From NCBI GenBank assembly GCA_933822405.4, contig CAKOGP040001781.1, positions 16,800 to 80,799 on the forward strand: a stretch of DNA of 64,000 nucleotides, in the 5' to 3' direction. Shown piece after piece: positions 31,319-40,333 of the stretch. The translations under genes and the position numbers were made by a program. The notes under the pieces were generated by a model, which was given only the letters and a program-made list of their open reading frames with translations, had not been told where the DNA came from and did not search any database. The DNA is from Cylindrotheca closterium (Eukaryota > Bacillariophyta > Bacillariophyceae > Bacillariales > Bacillariaceae). Numbering within the stretch: the stretch's first letter is position 1; every line of letters starts with the position of its first letter.

Positions 31319-32266
31319 TTATACTAGTAGTCCTAATAACTCTCGGCTAGCATCAAAACTTTTGACTTCGGCGCGTGCTTTCATTTCAAGCTTGGTATTC
31401 TTCGATGTTGTCAGTCGTGGCTCAAACACAAAACACATCGATTTCAGTACTCCAAATCGATCCATTGTCATGGTCGATTGTAACCCGGATACTCGCAGCT
31501 TGTATTGGCGTCGCTGACACTTCACCCATGTTGATAAGGCAGGGTTCTCGGGATAACTCGATGGGACGTTGCAATGACCTCGTGCTTGCTTGAAGTTCTT
31601 GAGCTCGTCCAGCTTTTCAAGCCAAGCAGCAGCATGTGAGTGCCATACAAACCCAACCGACTCGAGCTTCTCAAGACGACTGGTGGTCAGAGTAGAAGTT
31701 GGGTCGTTTTCCATGAATTTCTTGTATTGGTGACGCTGTCTCTTCACCCATCGAGCAAGGGCAGGATTCTCTGCATAGGAGTGTGGAACACAGCAATGCC
31801 CAAACTCGTTCTTGAACTTGATGAGCCTTTGGAAAGTGCCTTTCCACTTCTTGTCTTGATACGGCCGAAATCGAGCGATCTTCTCTGCTTCGTCTGTGCG
31901 CCTCGAACCTTGGTTTTCACAGGAAGAGGTCAAAGAATCATCATCATGCTGATCCTGACGTGGAGACGAGACATCATCTTGTTGGCTCACTCCATTCTTG
32001 CTTCCGACATCGACGATGGGTTCGTCTTTGAAAGTCACGGTCTGTTCAAAGTCGGTCTCTGATTGATCCGAGCTTGAGACTTCCTTTTGGAAGGGCAGCG
32101 GCTCCATTTTGGGATCTCCAAAGGGGTCCTCAAATGATGGGACTGGAAATTCTAACGACGGAAGAGGCTGTCTCAGGAGTGCCAGTAGATACTCTTGGAG
32201 CATTGAGTCACCATGGCAATGCCTGGAGCCGCTGTCATCTATGAAGGATTGTTGGATGTCAGCCAT
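31319..32266 (-). CDS. Helicase-associated-domain protein, copy 2
   Basis: The protein has 315 residues from the ATG at 32266 (MADIQQSFIDDSG). As in copy 1, an acidic disordered N-terminal half precedes two HA domains: KWKGTFQRLIKFKNEFGHCC.. and WLEKLDELKNFKQARGHCNV... The N-terminal half resembles copy 1 (LLALLRQPLPS, FGDPKMEP, DDDSLTSSCENQG), but the HA half is almost identical at DNA level to copy 3, so the two halves have different histories. The protein has SMCFVFEPR where the other copies read SMGFVFEPR. Nucleic-acid binding is presumed from the domain. Confidence 0.85.
   Translation of the reverse strand: MADIQQSFIDDSGSRHCHGDSMLQEYLLALLRQPLPSLEFPVPSFEDPFGDPKMEPLPFQKEVSSSDQSETDFEQTVTFKDEPIVDVGSKNGVSQQDDVSSPRQDQHDDDSLTSSCENQGSRRTDEAEKIARFRPYQDKKWKGTFQRLIKFKNEFGHCCVPHSYAENPALARWVKRQRHQYKKFMENDPTSTLTTSRLEKLESVGFVWHSHAAAWLEKLDELKNFKQARGHCNVPSSYPENPALSTWVKCQRRQYKLRVSGLQSTMTMDRFGVLKSMCFVFEPRLTTSKNTKLEMKARAEVKSFDASRELLGLLV
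31437..31876. repeat. 440-bp near-identical block (copy 2 side)
   Basis: This block matches 33239-33678 with a constant offset of 1802 bases, no gaps, and one mismatch by eye (T at 31481 against C). It covers both HA domains. Similarity drops sharply at both edges. Confidence 0.92.
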
Positions 32267-33174
32267 TTTTTGTTTTGTGGGTATGTTTTGTGGGTGCGAG
32301 TATCGGTATTGTCCAAAACACAATCTTGATCAGAGAAACGGTACGGTACCGGTACCTCGTACTGGTACAGTGAAGGGTCCGAGTTCACTGAGATCACAAT
32401 GTGCTGCAGCGTCTGGACAGTTACCCACAGTGGCACTTAGAAGAGTGACATCATGATGTCCAAACGCTCTTGAATGAGGCATCTGATCAGGTCCAAGCAT
32501 AATAAATCGGCGCGTTGAAACTGGTTACCGAATACAAATAGCGTTCGACATATCTGATCAGGATCTGTCCGCGTTCTACTTCGATTCGCCACGCGAACCT
32601 ACAGCACACGTCAAAGTTGTTTATGGTACACGGTACCGGTACATGGAACGTGGGATGGAATGGACCAAATATACTCTGGTATTTAAAAAATTCCAGAAAG
32701 ATACTCTCAAAACGAGATCCTCCTTGATCATTTGTGTTCATCGTCTTTTCTCTGGATCAACAACAATAAGCGGGAGAGAGACACCTCGATTCTGATTCCC
32801 AACTGTACCGGTACAGATCTGTGATATATATAAGGATCTACTAACAGACAGCGCGTACAAAGGGTATCACTATCAAGTGGTACCAGGTACCATAGAAAGA
32901 TACAGTTCCAAGCAAAATATGTGCTTACTGAATTCGCTGCTACGTATGCTAATGAAGCTATTGCCTCCATTGCGCCGCGTTAAGAAGCTGAACATGTGAA
33001 AAGGTATGAAAGGTTGATGTGGGTCAAACTCCTGGCTGTCTGCTTCCTTGTGTGGTAGTATGGTCCACGCAAGTTAGTTCCCGATTCATCGAATTCTCAA
33101 CTCATCATTGCAATGTAACAAAATTTATTAGCGTAATCGTTTCTATTGTCCTCATAAAAAATTCTTTCTCAATC
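32267..33174. other. Intergenic with clustered GTACCGGTAC palindromes
   Basis: About 900 bp upstream of HA copy 2 and downstream of copy 3. TACCGGTA palindromes lie at 32347-32354, 32635-32642 and 32806-32813, each within a longer GTACCGGTAC. There is no convincing gene. Confidence 0.5.
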
Positions 33175-34068
33175 TCATGCTTCTAGTTCAAGCTGTGCAC
33201 TCCTTGCCGCTGCAAGTCGTGGCTCAAAAACGAAGCCCATCGATTTCAGTACTCCAAATCGATCCATTGTCATGGTCGATTGCAACCCGGATACTCGCAG
33301 CTTGTATTGGCGTCGCTGACACTTCACCCATGTTGATAAGGCAGGGTTCTCGGGATAACTCGATGGGACGTTGCAATGACCTCGTGCTTGCTTGAAGTTC
33401 TTGAGCTCGTCCAGCTTTTCAAGCCAAGCAGCAGCATGTGAGTGCCATACAAACCCAACCGACTCGAGCTTCTCAAGACGACTGGTGGTCAGAGTAGAAG
33501 TTGGGTCGTTTTCCATGAATTTCTTGTATTGGTGACGCTGTCTCTTCACCCATCGAGCAAGGGCAGGATTCTCTGCATAGGAGTGTGGAACACAGCAATG
33601 CCCAAACTCGTTCTTGAACTTGATGAGCCTTTGGAAAGTGCCTTTCCACTTCTTGTCTTGATACGGCCGAAATCGAGCAATGTTCTCAGCAACGTCGTCA
33701 GTTCGACTCAAACCTCCTTCTTGCTGTCTTGTGGAGGGGAAAGAAGCAGTATCCTGATGCGACAAGAAGCCATCGAAGTTGAAGTCTTGACCAAGATTTC
33801 TCTTTGATGGCTGGATGAGTGATGAGATGCAATCATCCGCAACTGAGGCAATTTGGCTGATATTTAGAGCATCTGAGTTCTCCGCTCTCAAGGGTAGAGG
33901 CTCGAGTCTGGGATCGTTGAATGGATTCTCGAATGATAGAGGAAGAGCAGCGGTGATAGGAATTGAGTATGCAGTGACCTCGTCGGATAGAAGGGGGCAT
34001 TGGAGGAGGGATAGTAGGGAATCCTTTCGGCTATGGCTATCGTTGTAAGATTGTTTGATGAAAGTCAT
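33175..34068 (-). CDS. Helicase-associated-domain protein, copy 3
   Basis: The protein has 297 residues from the ATG at 34068 (MTFIKQSYND). It has the same two C-terminal HA domains as copy 2, but its N-terminal about 130 residues (including ALPLSFENPFNDPRLEPLP) are clearly diverged from copies 1 and 2. It lies head-to-tail with copy 2 on the same strand. The C-terminal tail after FEPRL is also different (AAARSAQLELEA). Function is presumed nucleic-acid binding. Confidence 0.85.
   Translation of the reverse strand: MTFIKQSYNDSHSRKDSLLSLLQCPLLSDEVTAYSIPITAALPLSFENPFNDPRLEPLPLRAENSDALNISQIASVADDCISSLIQPSKRNLGQDFNFDGFLSHQDTASFPSTRQQEGGLSRTDDVAENIARFRPYQDKKWKGTFQRLIKFKNEFGHCCVPHSYAENPALARWVKRQRHQYKKFMENDPTSTLTTSRLEKLESVGFVWHSHAAAWLEKLDELKNFKQARGHCNVPSSYPENPALSTWVKCQRRQYKLRVSGLQSTMTMDRFGVLKSMGFVFEPRLAAARSAQLELEA
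33239..33678. repeat. 440-bp near-identical block (copy 3 side)
   Basis: Partner of 31437-31876; see that entry. The shared block lies wholly inside the HA-coding part. Confidence 0.92.
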
Positions 34069-34780
34069 TTTTTTTCAGTTGCGCTTTTTGTGAGGGGTTT
34101 TCTTCGTTTTTCCTTCATTCATTTTTATTTGTTCCTCGTCGGAGAAATTGGGAAAGAATGGCGTTCGCTGTGATTTAGTTCTCATTTGTACCGGTACACT
34201 TGTACGGTACTGGTAGGTAAAGTAGACACACGAGAGTTGTATTTTTTCCAAAAAGTGGTCACAATTGTATGTAGTTCAAGTTGCAGTTCAGCTGACAAAG
34301 TCCTGATCGGACAATCGTGTAGATTGGATGCGCCTACAAACTATTCTTTTGTCTGATCAGACAGCTTCAACAAGAAGGCGATTTGTAAACAACATGTCAG
34401 TTTTAATTAAAGCCTTGAGCTGATACGAAGGCAATCATTATCGGAAAGTCAGCACAACTAGGAAGAAATACGCGTGATGTTCGATGAAACCTGTTGCACT
34501 TGGTTGTCAAGTTCGTTTCGATCCCGAAAACTGGTGTTCTCCATCTTGACTCTGGAACACCCGGCAAAACGATGACTTTAGAATTCCTCGTGGTTCCTTC
34601 TCGCGAGATGACTAGTAAACGAAGAAGACATTTCTCATATATAAGAACATCTTGTCGTTCATAAATAGTTTAGAACCAAAAGGGACATTTTTTAAAAATT
34701 CTTAGTCCGTAATAATTCATTTAAAGGCACACCTGACATAATGATGGAAAAACTGCTTTTAGGTCGCGACTCAATACTTC
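34069..34780. other. Intergenic between HA copy 3 and the transposon-like element
   Basis: Five-prime flank of HA copy 3, with a TACCGGTA palindrome at 34189-34196. AT-rich sequence leads into the 20-bp repeat array. No gene. Confidence 0.4.
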
Positions 34781-34880
34781 TTAAAAATTACTCGTTCCGA
34801 ATAAAAATTACTCGTTCCGAATGGAAATTACTCGTTCCGAATAAAAATTACTCGTTCCGAATAAAAATTACTCGCTTTGC
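34781..34880. repeat. Left array, 20-bp direct repeats
   Basis: Units start at 34781, 34801, 34821, 34841 and 34861 (the last degenerate), each containing AAATTACTCGTTCCGA. The copy spanning 34819-34838 is an exact reverse complement of the right-array unit. Confidence 0.93.
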
Positions 34881-35003
34881 GATGTGAGTTATTTCTCGTT
34901 TTGGTGGCTTCTCATCGTTTTGGTGGCTTCTCATCGTTTCTGGAAGTCCCACAAAAATATCCCCCGCTCTGCTCAGTCCTACCCCCCATGATCTTCATCA
35001 GCG

Positions 35004-36428
35004 ATGCTTTATCGCCAATCAAGTCTTGGCTTGAGATGTGATCACCGTAGAGCAATACCGGAAAGGGTTGGAGAGGAGATTGTGAGTGTCAACAATAATG
35101 CTCACAAAATCGAAAAGGAAGATTCCAACAAATCGCTTTTGAAACCATCTACCATGCCACCAATCTCCGCCGCCGCCGTATCTTCTCTTGAGGAAGGAGC
35201 AGGTAAGAAACTTGCAGATTGGGAAATTCATTTTCAGCTTCAAAGCATCGAGGAACACAATCTAGATCGTCGGAATTTTGTGCCTATTCAACTATGGAAT
35301 ACAAACAAGACGATGTTTGGTGAAAAAGGAAGCATCACAAGAAAGCGCTACAGTCGGTTCATCAACAACACTGTGAAACGGGTGGGCATTGAAACCTACA
35401 TCAAATTGCTAAAGAAACACAAGATCGAGATGTCAGATACAACTCGTGCTGAACTCGAATCAAACGAGGAAAACCCTGTTGACGCAGACGAAAGGATGGA
35501 GACGGAGGAGACCGAGGAGGACAAACCAACAACAGAGCAGCGCGATGTGCCAGCTCCTGAACAGCGTACTGCAGTGTCTTCGACAATTCCAGAACAAGCA
35601 ACTGCACTCAACTCCTCTTTTGACCTCCTTGTTTCTAATCTTTCAGGGATGAACATTTCTGCAAACTCCTCTATTGGCTCACCAAGTCAAATCTTCGGAG
35701 CCACAAGCTATGGATCTCATAGTTTCTCCTCTCCTTGTGGCTTTGGTTCCCCACCAACAAGAACCAGGCCCAGCTACCCTCTTCCCGACTATCACCAAGA
35801 TGGTTCCAAGAAATGGCCAAACGTCATCTATAATTTTCCAGAACATGGCCACCGCCACGGAAACACTTTCATTTGCCAAGGTCTGATCGAACAAGACCAT
35901 ATTGAGTATCAAACCATCACTGTGAACTGCCCATGCCCCCCAGATGACTACAAGTTCTATGAACTCAAAATCGCAAATTCTTTTGAGGTGCCAGCTTGCT
36001 TTCAAAAGCATCTCGGTCATATTCTTTTGTTTCGAGAGCCAGTAGCCAACTTCACTGCATGTCAGTACCAGAAGTTTGGTATTGCTAAGTCCGATAATCC
36101 CGGAGCAAAGAAGACTGTTGTCAATGCCCTGAAGGCAGAGGCAGTGAATGCTGAGAGAGACTTGGACCTATTTTTCAATTACTCGATCATCGTGTTTTCA
36201 ATGGAACAACCAGTGTTCGCGAATAGAATCTTCTCCCCCAAGTCGGACTTTATTGTTGACAGCGAGAAGAGTGGCATCCATAACAAGCCTGAAGATAACA
36301 CCAGTTTCAAGAAAGACCAGTATGGCCTCACTCTTTCCTGGAAGATTGCTTTGGCTGGGGAATTCCGAGAGTTGAAGAGCAGTGTAGAGGAGCCTGACGC
36401 AGATTCATTCTTCACCATGACCAATTAG
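35004..36428 (+). CDS. Unknown protein, transposon accessory candidate
   Basis: The protein has 474 residues from the ATG at 35004; a later in-frame ATG near codon 51 (MPPISAAAV) could be the real start. Residues about 70-145 are basic and helical (KLADWEIHFQLQSIEEHN, ITRKRYSRFINNTVKRVG), possibly a DNA-binding region. An acidic and Ser-rich linker follows. Residues about 255-470 form a globular region with CPCPPDDYKFYELKIANSF, LGHILLFREPV and YGLTLSWKIALAGEF that I do not recognise. It starts 124 bp after the left repeat array. In PIF/Harbinger elements the second gene encodes a DNA-binding partner of the transposase; this gene could be the counterpart, but nothing proves it. Confidence 0.6.
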   Translation: MLYRQSSLGLRCDHRRAIPERVGEEIVSVNNNAHKIEKEDSNKSLLKPSTMPPISAAAVSSLEEGAGKKLADWEIHFQLQSIEEHNLDRRNFVPIQLWNTNKTMFGEKGSITRKRYSRFINNTVKRVGIETYIKLLKKHKIEMSDTTRAELESNEENPVDADERMETEETEEDKPTTEQRDVPAPEQRTAVSSTIPEQATALNSSFDLLVSNLSGMNISANSSIGSPSQIFGATSYGSHSFSSPCGFGSPPTRTRPSYPLPDYHQDGSKKWPNVIYNFPEHGHRHGNTFICQGLIEQDHIEYQTITVNCPCPPDDYKFYELKIANSFEVPACFQKHLGHILLFREPVANFTACQYQKFGIAKSDNPGAKKTVVNALKAEAVNAERDLDLFFNYSIIVFSMEQPVFANRIFSPKSDFIVDSEKSGIHNKPEDNTSFKKDQYGLTLSWKIALAGEFRELKSSVEEPDADSFFTMTN

Positions 36429-36659
36429 TAGAACAAGAAGAAGGGACAAACTGTTGTGTGTATAGTGTATTAAAAAGAGAACTATTATAATAACAACCAT
36501 ATTTATCTATCCATGTGAGAGGTATCGTTTCGTGTTTTTCGTCATTTATTTTTTTGATAGGTATGGACGATGATTTTCCCAGTGGAGGACAACGGTGTAT
36601 AGTGGACGATTCAGTCAGACGATGTGGTGGACGGTGTTGAGTTACGAAGTTCAATTTTA

Positions 36660-38006
36660 TTACTTTGCTATAGCTTGTTCCTCCTTCTCTTGCTCCTTCT
36701 TCTTTTTATCCTCTTGCTTCTTCAATTCCTTTTCCCTTTGCTGCTGCTTCTTTTTTTCGGCTTTCTCCTTCTTTTCCTCTTCCTTCTTCAATTCCATTTC
36801 CCTCTGCTTCTGCTTCCTTTTTTCCTCTTTCTCTTTCTTTTCCTGGTCTTTCCTACGAGCTTCCTTTAGCTTCTTTTCTCGCTTGTCTGCCAGATATGCC
36901 ACAAACTTCTGGTACCTCACCTCCTGATAAATTCGTTCCTTGAATTTTCTTGCTTTGAATGGATGATACGCCTTTCGTGAGCTTTGAAATTGTTTGGGGG
37001 TGATTCCCTTGTGCAGTCCTCTCGCAACGTCTTCCCTAAGAAGTTTCTTTGCATCTGTCATGCAAAATCTTAGCTCACCGCGGTCGTTGTGCGTCTTAAC
37101 ATGAAAAAGACTCAAATCATGCGCCAGTGTCAGTTCGTCTTTGCACGATTGTACAACTGATTGTTGTTGTGATTCACGATGATCCTTTAGCTTCTCTTCG
37201 AATTGCCAGTAAGGGACTTCTTGGAATTCGGGCAGGTCTTTGTAGGTCGCGTTCCATGCATCCCGTGCGGGCAAGCGATCTTCGTCGATATCGAGAACCC
37301 CATCTGCAAGATCATAGATAATGATCAATCGGGCAGCGCTTGGCTTCCAATCAATTGCCTCTTTCTTCTTTGCTTCTTTTCGCAAAACTGCCAACTGCCT
37401 ACTGAAGAAGCTCAGATTCATGCCAGCGAATTCTCCGTGAAGACTGTAGGTCTCTTCCCAAGCGTCCTTAGCCGACATTTCCTTGGCAGCGATCGGCAGG
37501 AATCCTGAGTCAAGATCGTCTTGAAGGATCCTTTTTGCCTCGCTTTGATCCCAATTTTTCTGCCATTCAGCTAACTTCTTCTCTTTCCACGCCTTCCGCA
37601 CGGCTTGCAATTTTTCGGTAAAGAAGCCGAACTCCATAAACTCAAACTCTACTTCACCAATGTACCTTTCGTCCCATGCCGCCCTAGCAGACATGGACGC
37701 AGCATCAACGGGGAGCATTTCGTTGTCCAGATCGTCTTCAAGAAGCGCTTTAGCTTCGCTTGTTTCCCACTGCGCCACCCATTCAGCTTTCTTTATATCT
37801 TTCCATTTTTTGCGAAGGGCAGTCAATTGTTTGCGAAAGAAACTGAAAGCCATGCCATCAAATTCCTCGTGAGAATCATAGAGCTGGTCCCAAGTATCCT
37901 TAACGGACATCCTCCTGGGATCGATGGGACAGTATCCCAACGTTAGATCGCTTTCAAGAGCACGCTTCGCTTCACTCCGTTCCCATTTTTCCTCAGTCCA
38001 AGCCAT
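36660..38006 (-). CDS. W/SEAK-repeat protein with coiled-coil tail
   Basis: The protein has 448 residues from the ATG at 38006. It contains four tandem units of about 72 residues, each following the pattern W..(S)EAK..L..DL..(G)LP....M.A..AW...Y....EF..M.F.FF...L..LRK. A degenerate fifth unit near residue 320 reads DAKKLLREDVARG and leads into KARKFKERIYQEVRYQKFV. The last about 80 residues are almost all Lys, Glu and Gln, a long single helix or coiled coil. There is no membrane segment or enzyme motif. A shorter paralogue lies at 27240. Its place between inverted arrays makes it possible transposon cargo. Function unknown. Confidence 0.7.
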   Translation of the reverse strand: MAWTEEKWERSEAKRALESDLTLGYCPIDPRRMSVKDTWDQLYDSHEEFDGMAFSFFRKQLTALRKKWKDIKKAEWVAQWETSEAKALLEDDLDNEMLPVDAASMSARAAWDERYIGEVEFEFMEFGFFTEKLQAVRKAWKEKKLAEWQKNWDQSEAKRILQDDLDSGFLPIAAKEMSAKDAWEETYSLHGEFAGMNLSFFSRQLAVLRKEAKKKEAIDWKPSAARLIIIYDLADGVLDIDEDRLPARDAWNATYKDLPEFQEVPYWQFEEKLKDHRESQQQSVVQSCKDELTLAHDLSLFHVKTHNDRGELRFCMTDAKKLLREDVARGLHKGITPKQFQSSRKAYHPFKARKFKERIYQEVRYQKFVAYLADKREKKLKEARRKDQEKKEKEEKRKQKQREMELKKEEEKKEKAEKKKQQQREKELKKQEDKKKKEQEKEEQAIAK

Positions 38007-38385
38007 CGTGTCCAGATTTCGTTTTTTTAATTTTTAATTTTTTAAGAAAAACTGCGATGGTGCACTCTCGCCAGTTTATGTTAATCCTTCATTGATTGAT
38101 AAATGCATTTCATACCAATTTAAATAAAATACCTGAAACGTTAATCTACTTTTAAATAAAAGTGATTGACGTGATTTCGATTTGCGTTCAACTTGCTCAA
38201 AGAAAGTTGGGAATGGTGGGAATGGATAGCACCATCTACAAAGTGTCGTTTTGACAATCAAACGGAACGATGAACGATACAAGATCCATTGACACGGATG
38301 CACAGTTCGTGATTGTAACTGGTAAATTAGATGCGCCTTCTCATAATCAAGAGATTAAAAACAACAACAAAACCTCAACATCATC
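38007..38385. other. Divergent promoter inside the transposon-like element
   Basis: AT-rich gap between the divergent genes at 36660 and 38386. No repeat unit of the flanking arrays occurs here. Confidence 0.4.
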
Positions 38386-38805
38386 ATGACAAATCACAGC
38401 AACAGCAACAACAGTATGGATCTTGGTACCGAGAAGAGGGGCGCTGAGATTGCTATCAACAAAGGAAAGTATAAGGGGAAATTCGGCTGGGTGGACCTAT
38501 CCCGCGGAGAGAATGGCTTTTCTTCTACACGCAAAAGTGTCTACGTCATTTATTGCGAGGACGGCACCACAGTTGCAGCACCCAACCAAATTCGCGCCAA
38601 GAGTATCGATTACCAGAACTGGCATTCCAAGGCAACAGTGGGCTCCAATTTCTTAGTTCGTAACCCAAAAGTTGGCCAGAAAGTCTCTGAGCTCTGCGAC
38701 TTGATGCGAGCAGTCAACTATGCCAGTAACGAGGACAAGGCAGAGATGATGGGATATGTCCTCCAAGTCATCGATGCAAAGATGCGAGCTCCAAAATCAG
38801 CGTAG
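38386..38805 (+). CDS. Small KOW-like protein
   Basis: The protein has 139 residues from the ATG at 38386. The segment GAEIAINKGKYKGKFGWVDL (residues about 18-38) followed by YVIYCEDGTTVAA resembles a KOW or SH3-like beta-barrel motif, which often binds RNA or protein in transcription and ribosomal factors. The C-terminal half (VSELCDLMRAVNYASNEDKAEMM) is helical. The Asn/Ser-rich start looks disordered. It lies in the transposon-like element between the repeat protein and transposase genes. Assignment to KOW is tentative. Confidence 0.55.
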   Translation: MTNHSNSNNSMDLGTEKRGAEIAINKGKYKGKFGWVDLSRGENGFSSTRKSVYVIYCEDGTTVAAPNQIRAKSIDYQNWHSKATVGSNFLVRNPKVGQKVSELCDLMRAVNYASNEDKAEMMGYVLQVIDAKMRAPKSA

Positions 38806-39024
38806 AATCAATCTGCGATAAATTGTCGATCGATTCATTCATCCTGTTGATCGTGTAACAGGATCATACATAACATGACAATAACTCTATGTCCTATTTT
38901 CAGTTTTACCAGCCGCAATTTTTGCGATCTGTTGCTTGTCTAGTATTGAAAGTACAAATGCTTCCTACGGGTTACACTTCAAGACTTCAATTCAATCGTT
39001 TCTACTATGGTATTTATTGAATAC

Positions 39025-39978
39025 TTATTCTCTTTGCATTGGAGCTTCAAAGATGGGAGCGCCATTGTTCATTTGGTACTGCACCGTTACTGCAACAGCT
39101 CTAAAAACATTTCCATGATGCTTTTGATCATGTCTGTAGGTTGCGTCAAGAATCATATACTTTTTCAACCTACCATTGAAGCTTTCGTGTCGAAGTCTAG
39201 CTCTTCCCTTGTATTCATTGAGCGTCACAGAATCGGTTTCTCTTGGGATACAAAGGATGTATTTTTCGTCTTCTTCGCTAGTTGTATAACCCCTATCCAC
39301 AATTGCCTGTTTCCACCGCTTCAGCTTTTGCTTCAGACCTCCTTCTCGAAAGATCGTAAGATCATGTTTCCCTCCCTTATGCGGCCCACTGATCCAGGCA
39401 CACTGCGGCTCAAGAAGGGACATCGCGACCTCATATTTCACAGCCCCATGATTGAACTTGTGTGAACACTCTTGTGTGTCCATATTGTAGCGCTCGTTCG
39501 ATTTCTCCCATGTTCGGCAGTCGACTCCATCAATGCTTATCACAAGTGTTTGGGTTAAGGTGGAATCGAGGTTCTTCTTCCACACTATAAGCTTTTCATG
39601 CAAAGCTGCGATCTTATTCACCCAATGAAAAACAGGGTCTCCACGAGACAAACGTTCACAAACTCCAAATCGCGATCCAAAGGTTCGAGCGTTCTTTGGG
39701 TACTGCCACATAAAAAAGTGGGCCATCATAAATCGCTTGAAACCTTCAGCAGTCTTCTCCTTTGCTGTGAGCTTCGCTTCTTCAATGTCGGTGTGACAAA
39801 GATCGAACCATTGGTTTGTGATGACAAGCGAAGAACTTCCATAGTGAGCTGTGAACATCTCTTCTTGCCATTTGGCTGGCTGTCCCTCTGGATGAACACC
39901 TGCGAGAAACCCCAATGCAGTTTCTCTTGCCACCTCTGGTGACAAGAGGAAGGTGTTTGAGAGAGAAGAAAACTTCAT
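39025..39978 (-). CDS. DDE transposase, PIF/Harbinger-like
   Basis: The protein has 317 residues from the ATG at 39978; the frame upstream opens only with TTG, so an upstream exon cannot be ruled out. The catalytic triad appears intact: D150 in VISIDGVDC, D228 in AIVDRGYTT and E265 in RLRHESFNGRLK. The ESFNGRLK helix and spacing resemble the DDE superfamily endonucleases related to HARBI1. The HKGGKHDLTIFR block precedes the second Asp. The N-terminal about 100 residues (WFDLCHTDIEEAK, FFMWQYPKN) lack an obvious HTH. The right repeat array lies 183-282 bp upstream of the start, so the transposase may bind its own promoter region. Confidence 0.8.
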   Translation of the reverse strand: MKFSSLSNTFLLSPEVARETALGFLAGVHPEGQPAKWQEEMFTAHYGSSSLVITNQWFDLCHTDIEEAKLTAKEKTAEGFKRFMMAHFFMWQYPKNARTFGSRFGVCERLSRGDPVFHWVNKIAALHEKLIVWKKNLDSTLTQTLVISIDGVDCRTWEKSNERYNMDTQECSHKFNHGAVKYEVAMSLLEPQCAWISGPHKGGKHDLTIFREGGLKQKLKRWKQAIVDRGYTTSEEDEKYILCIPRETDSVTLNEYKGRARLRHESFNGRLKKYMILDATYRHDQKHHGNVFRAVAVTVQYQMNNGAPIFEAPMQRE

Positions 39979-40160
39979 TTTGTCGTTTGTGTCGTTGATG
40001 ATTACCGGTATTATTTGTTTTGAGCGAGCCTGTTTCGCCAAGGCAGGATGGTTTCGCCAAAGTCCCAGCTGTGAAAAAATGCCCCCCAAGATCAGCCCCA
40101 AAAAAAATTACTCACTTTTGGTCGCTTCTCATCGTTTTGGTCGCTTCTCATCGCTTTGGG

Positions 40161-40260
40161 AAACGAGTAATTTCCATTCGGAACGAGTAATTTCCATTCG
40201 GAACGAGTAATTTCCATTCGGAACGAGTAATTTCCATTCGGAACGAGTAATTTCCATTTG
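40161..40260. repeat. Right array, 20-bp direct repeats
   Basis: Five exact-period units start at 40161, 40181, 40201, 40221 and 40241, consensus GAACGAGTAATTTCCATTCG. The unit is the reverse complement of the left array. Confidence 0.95.
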
Positions 40261-40333
40261 GAACGATATTTTGCTCACTTCTGATCGCGTTGTGGTCGCT
40301 TCTCATCGCTTTGGTCGCTTCTCATCGTTTCTG

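Larger units (their letters stand above)
34781..40333. mobile_element. Candidate DNA transposon with inverted 20-bp arrays
   Basis: Arrays of a 20-bp repeat flank four genes. The left array (34781-34880) reads ATTACTCGTTCCGAAT..; the right (40161-40260) is its reverse complement, ATTCGGAACGAGTAAT, so the arrays form a long terminal or subterminal inverted repeat. A second motif, GCTTCTCATCG, occurs in the same orientation near 34895-34942, 40114-40160 and 40289-40333. Inside are a DDE transposase (39025-39978), a 474-residue unknown (35004), a repeat protein (36660) and a KOW-like protein (38386). The outer genes both read inward from the arrays. PIF/Harbinger elements encode a DDE transposase plus a second protein, which fits loosely. 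I could not find a target-site duplication by eye, so the exact ends are uncertain. Confidence 0.6.

Noticed and set aside
34781..34880. CRISPR-like short repeats
   Set aside because: The 20-bp units are directly adjacent without unique spacers, and the region is eukaryotic.
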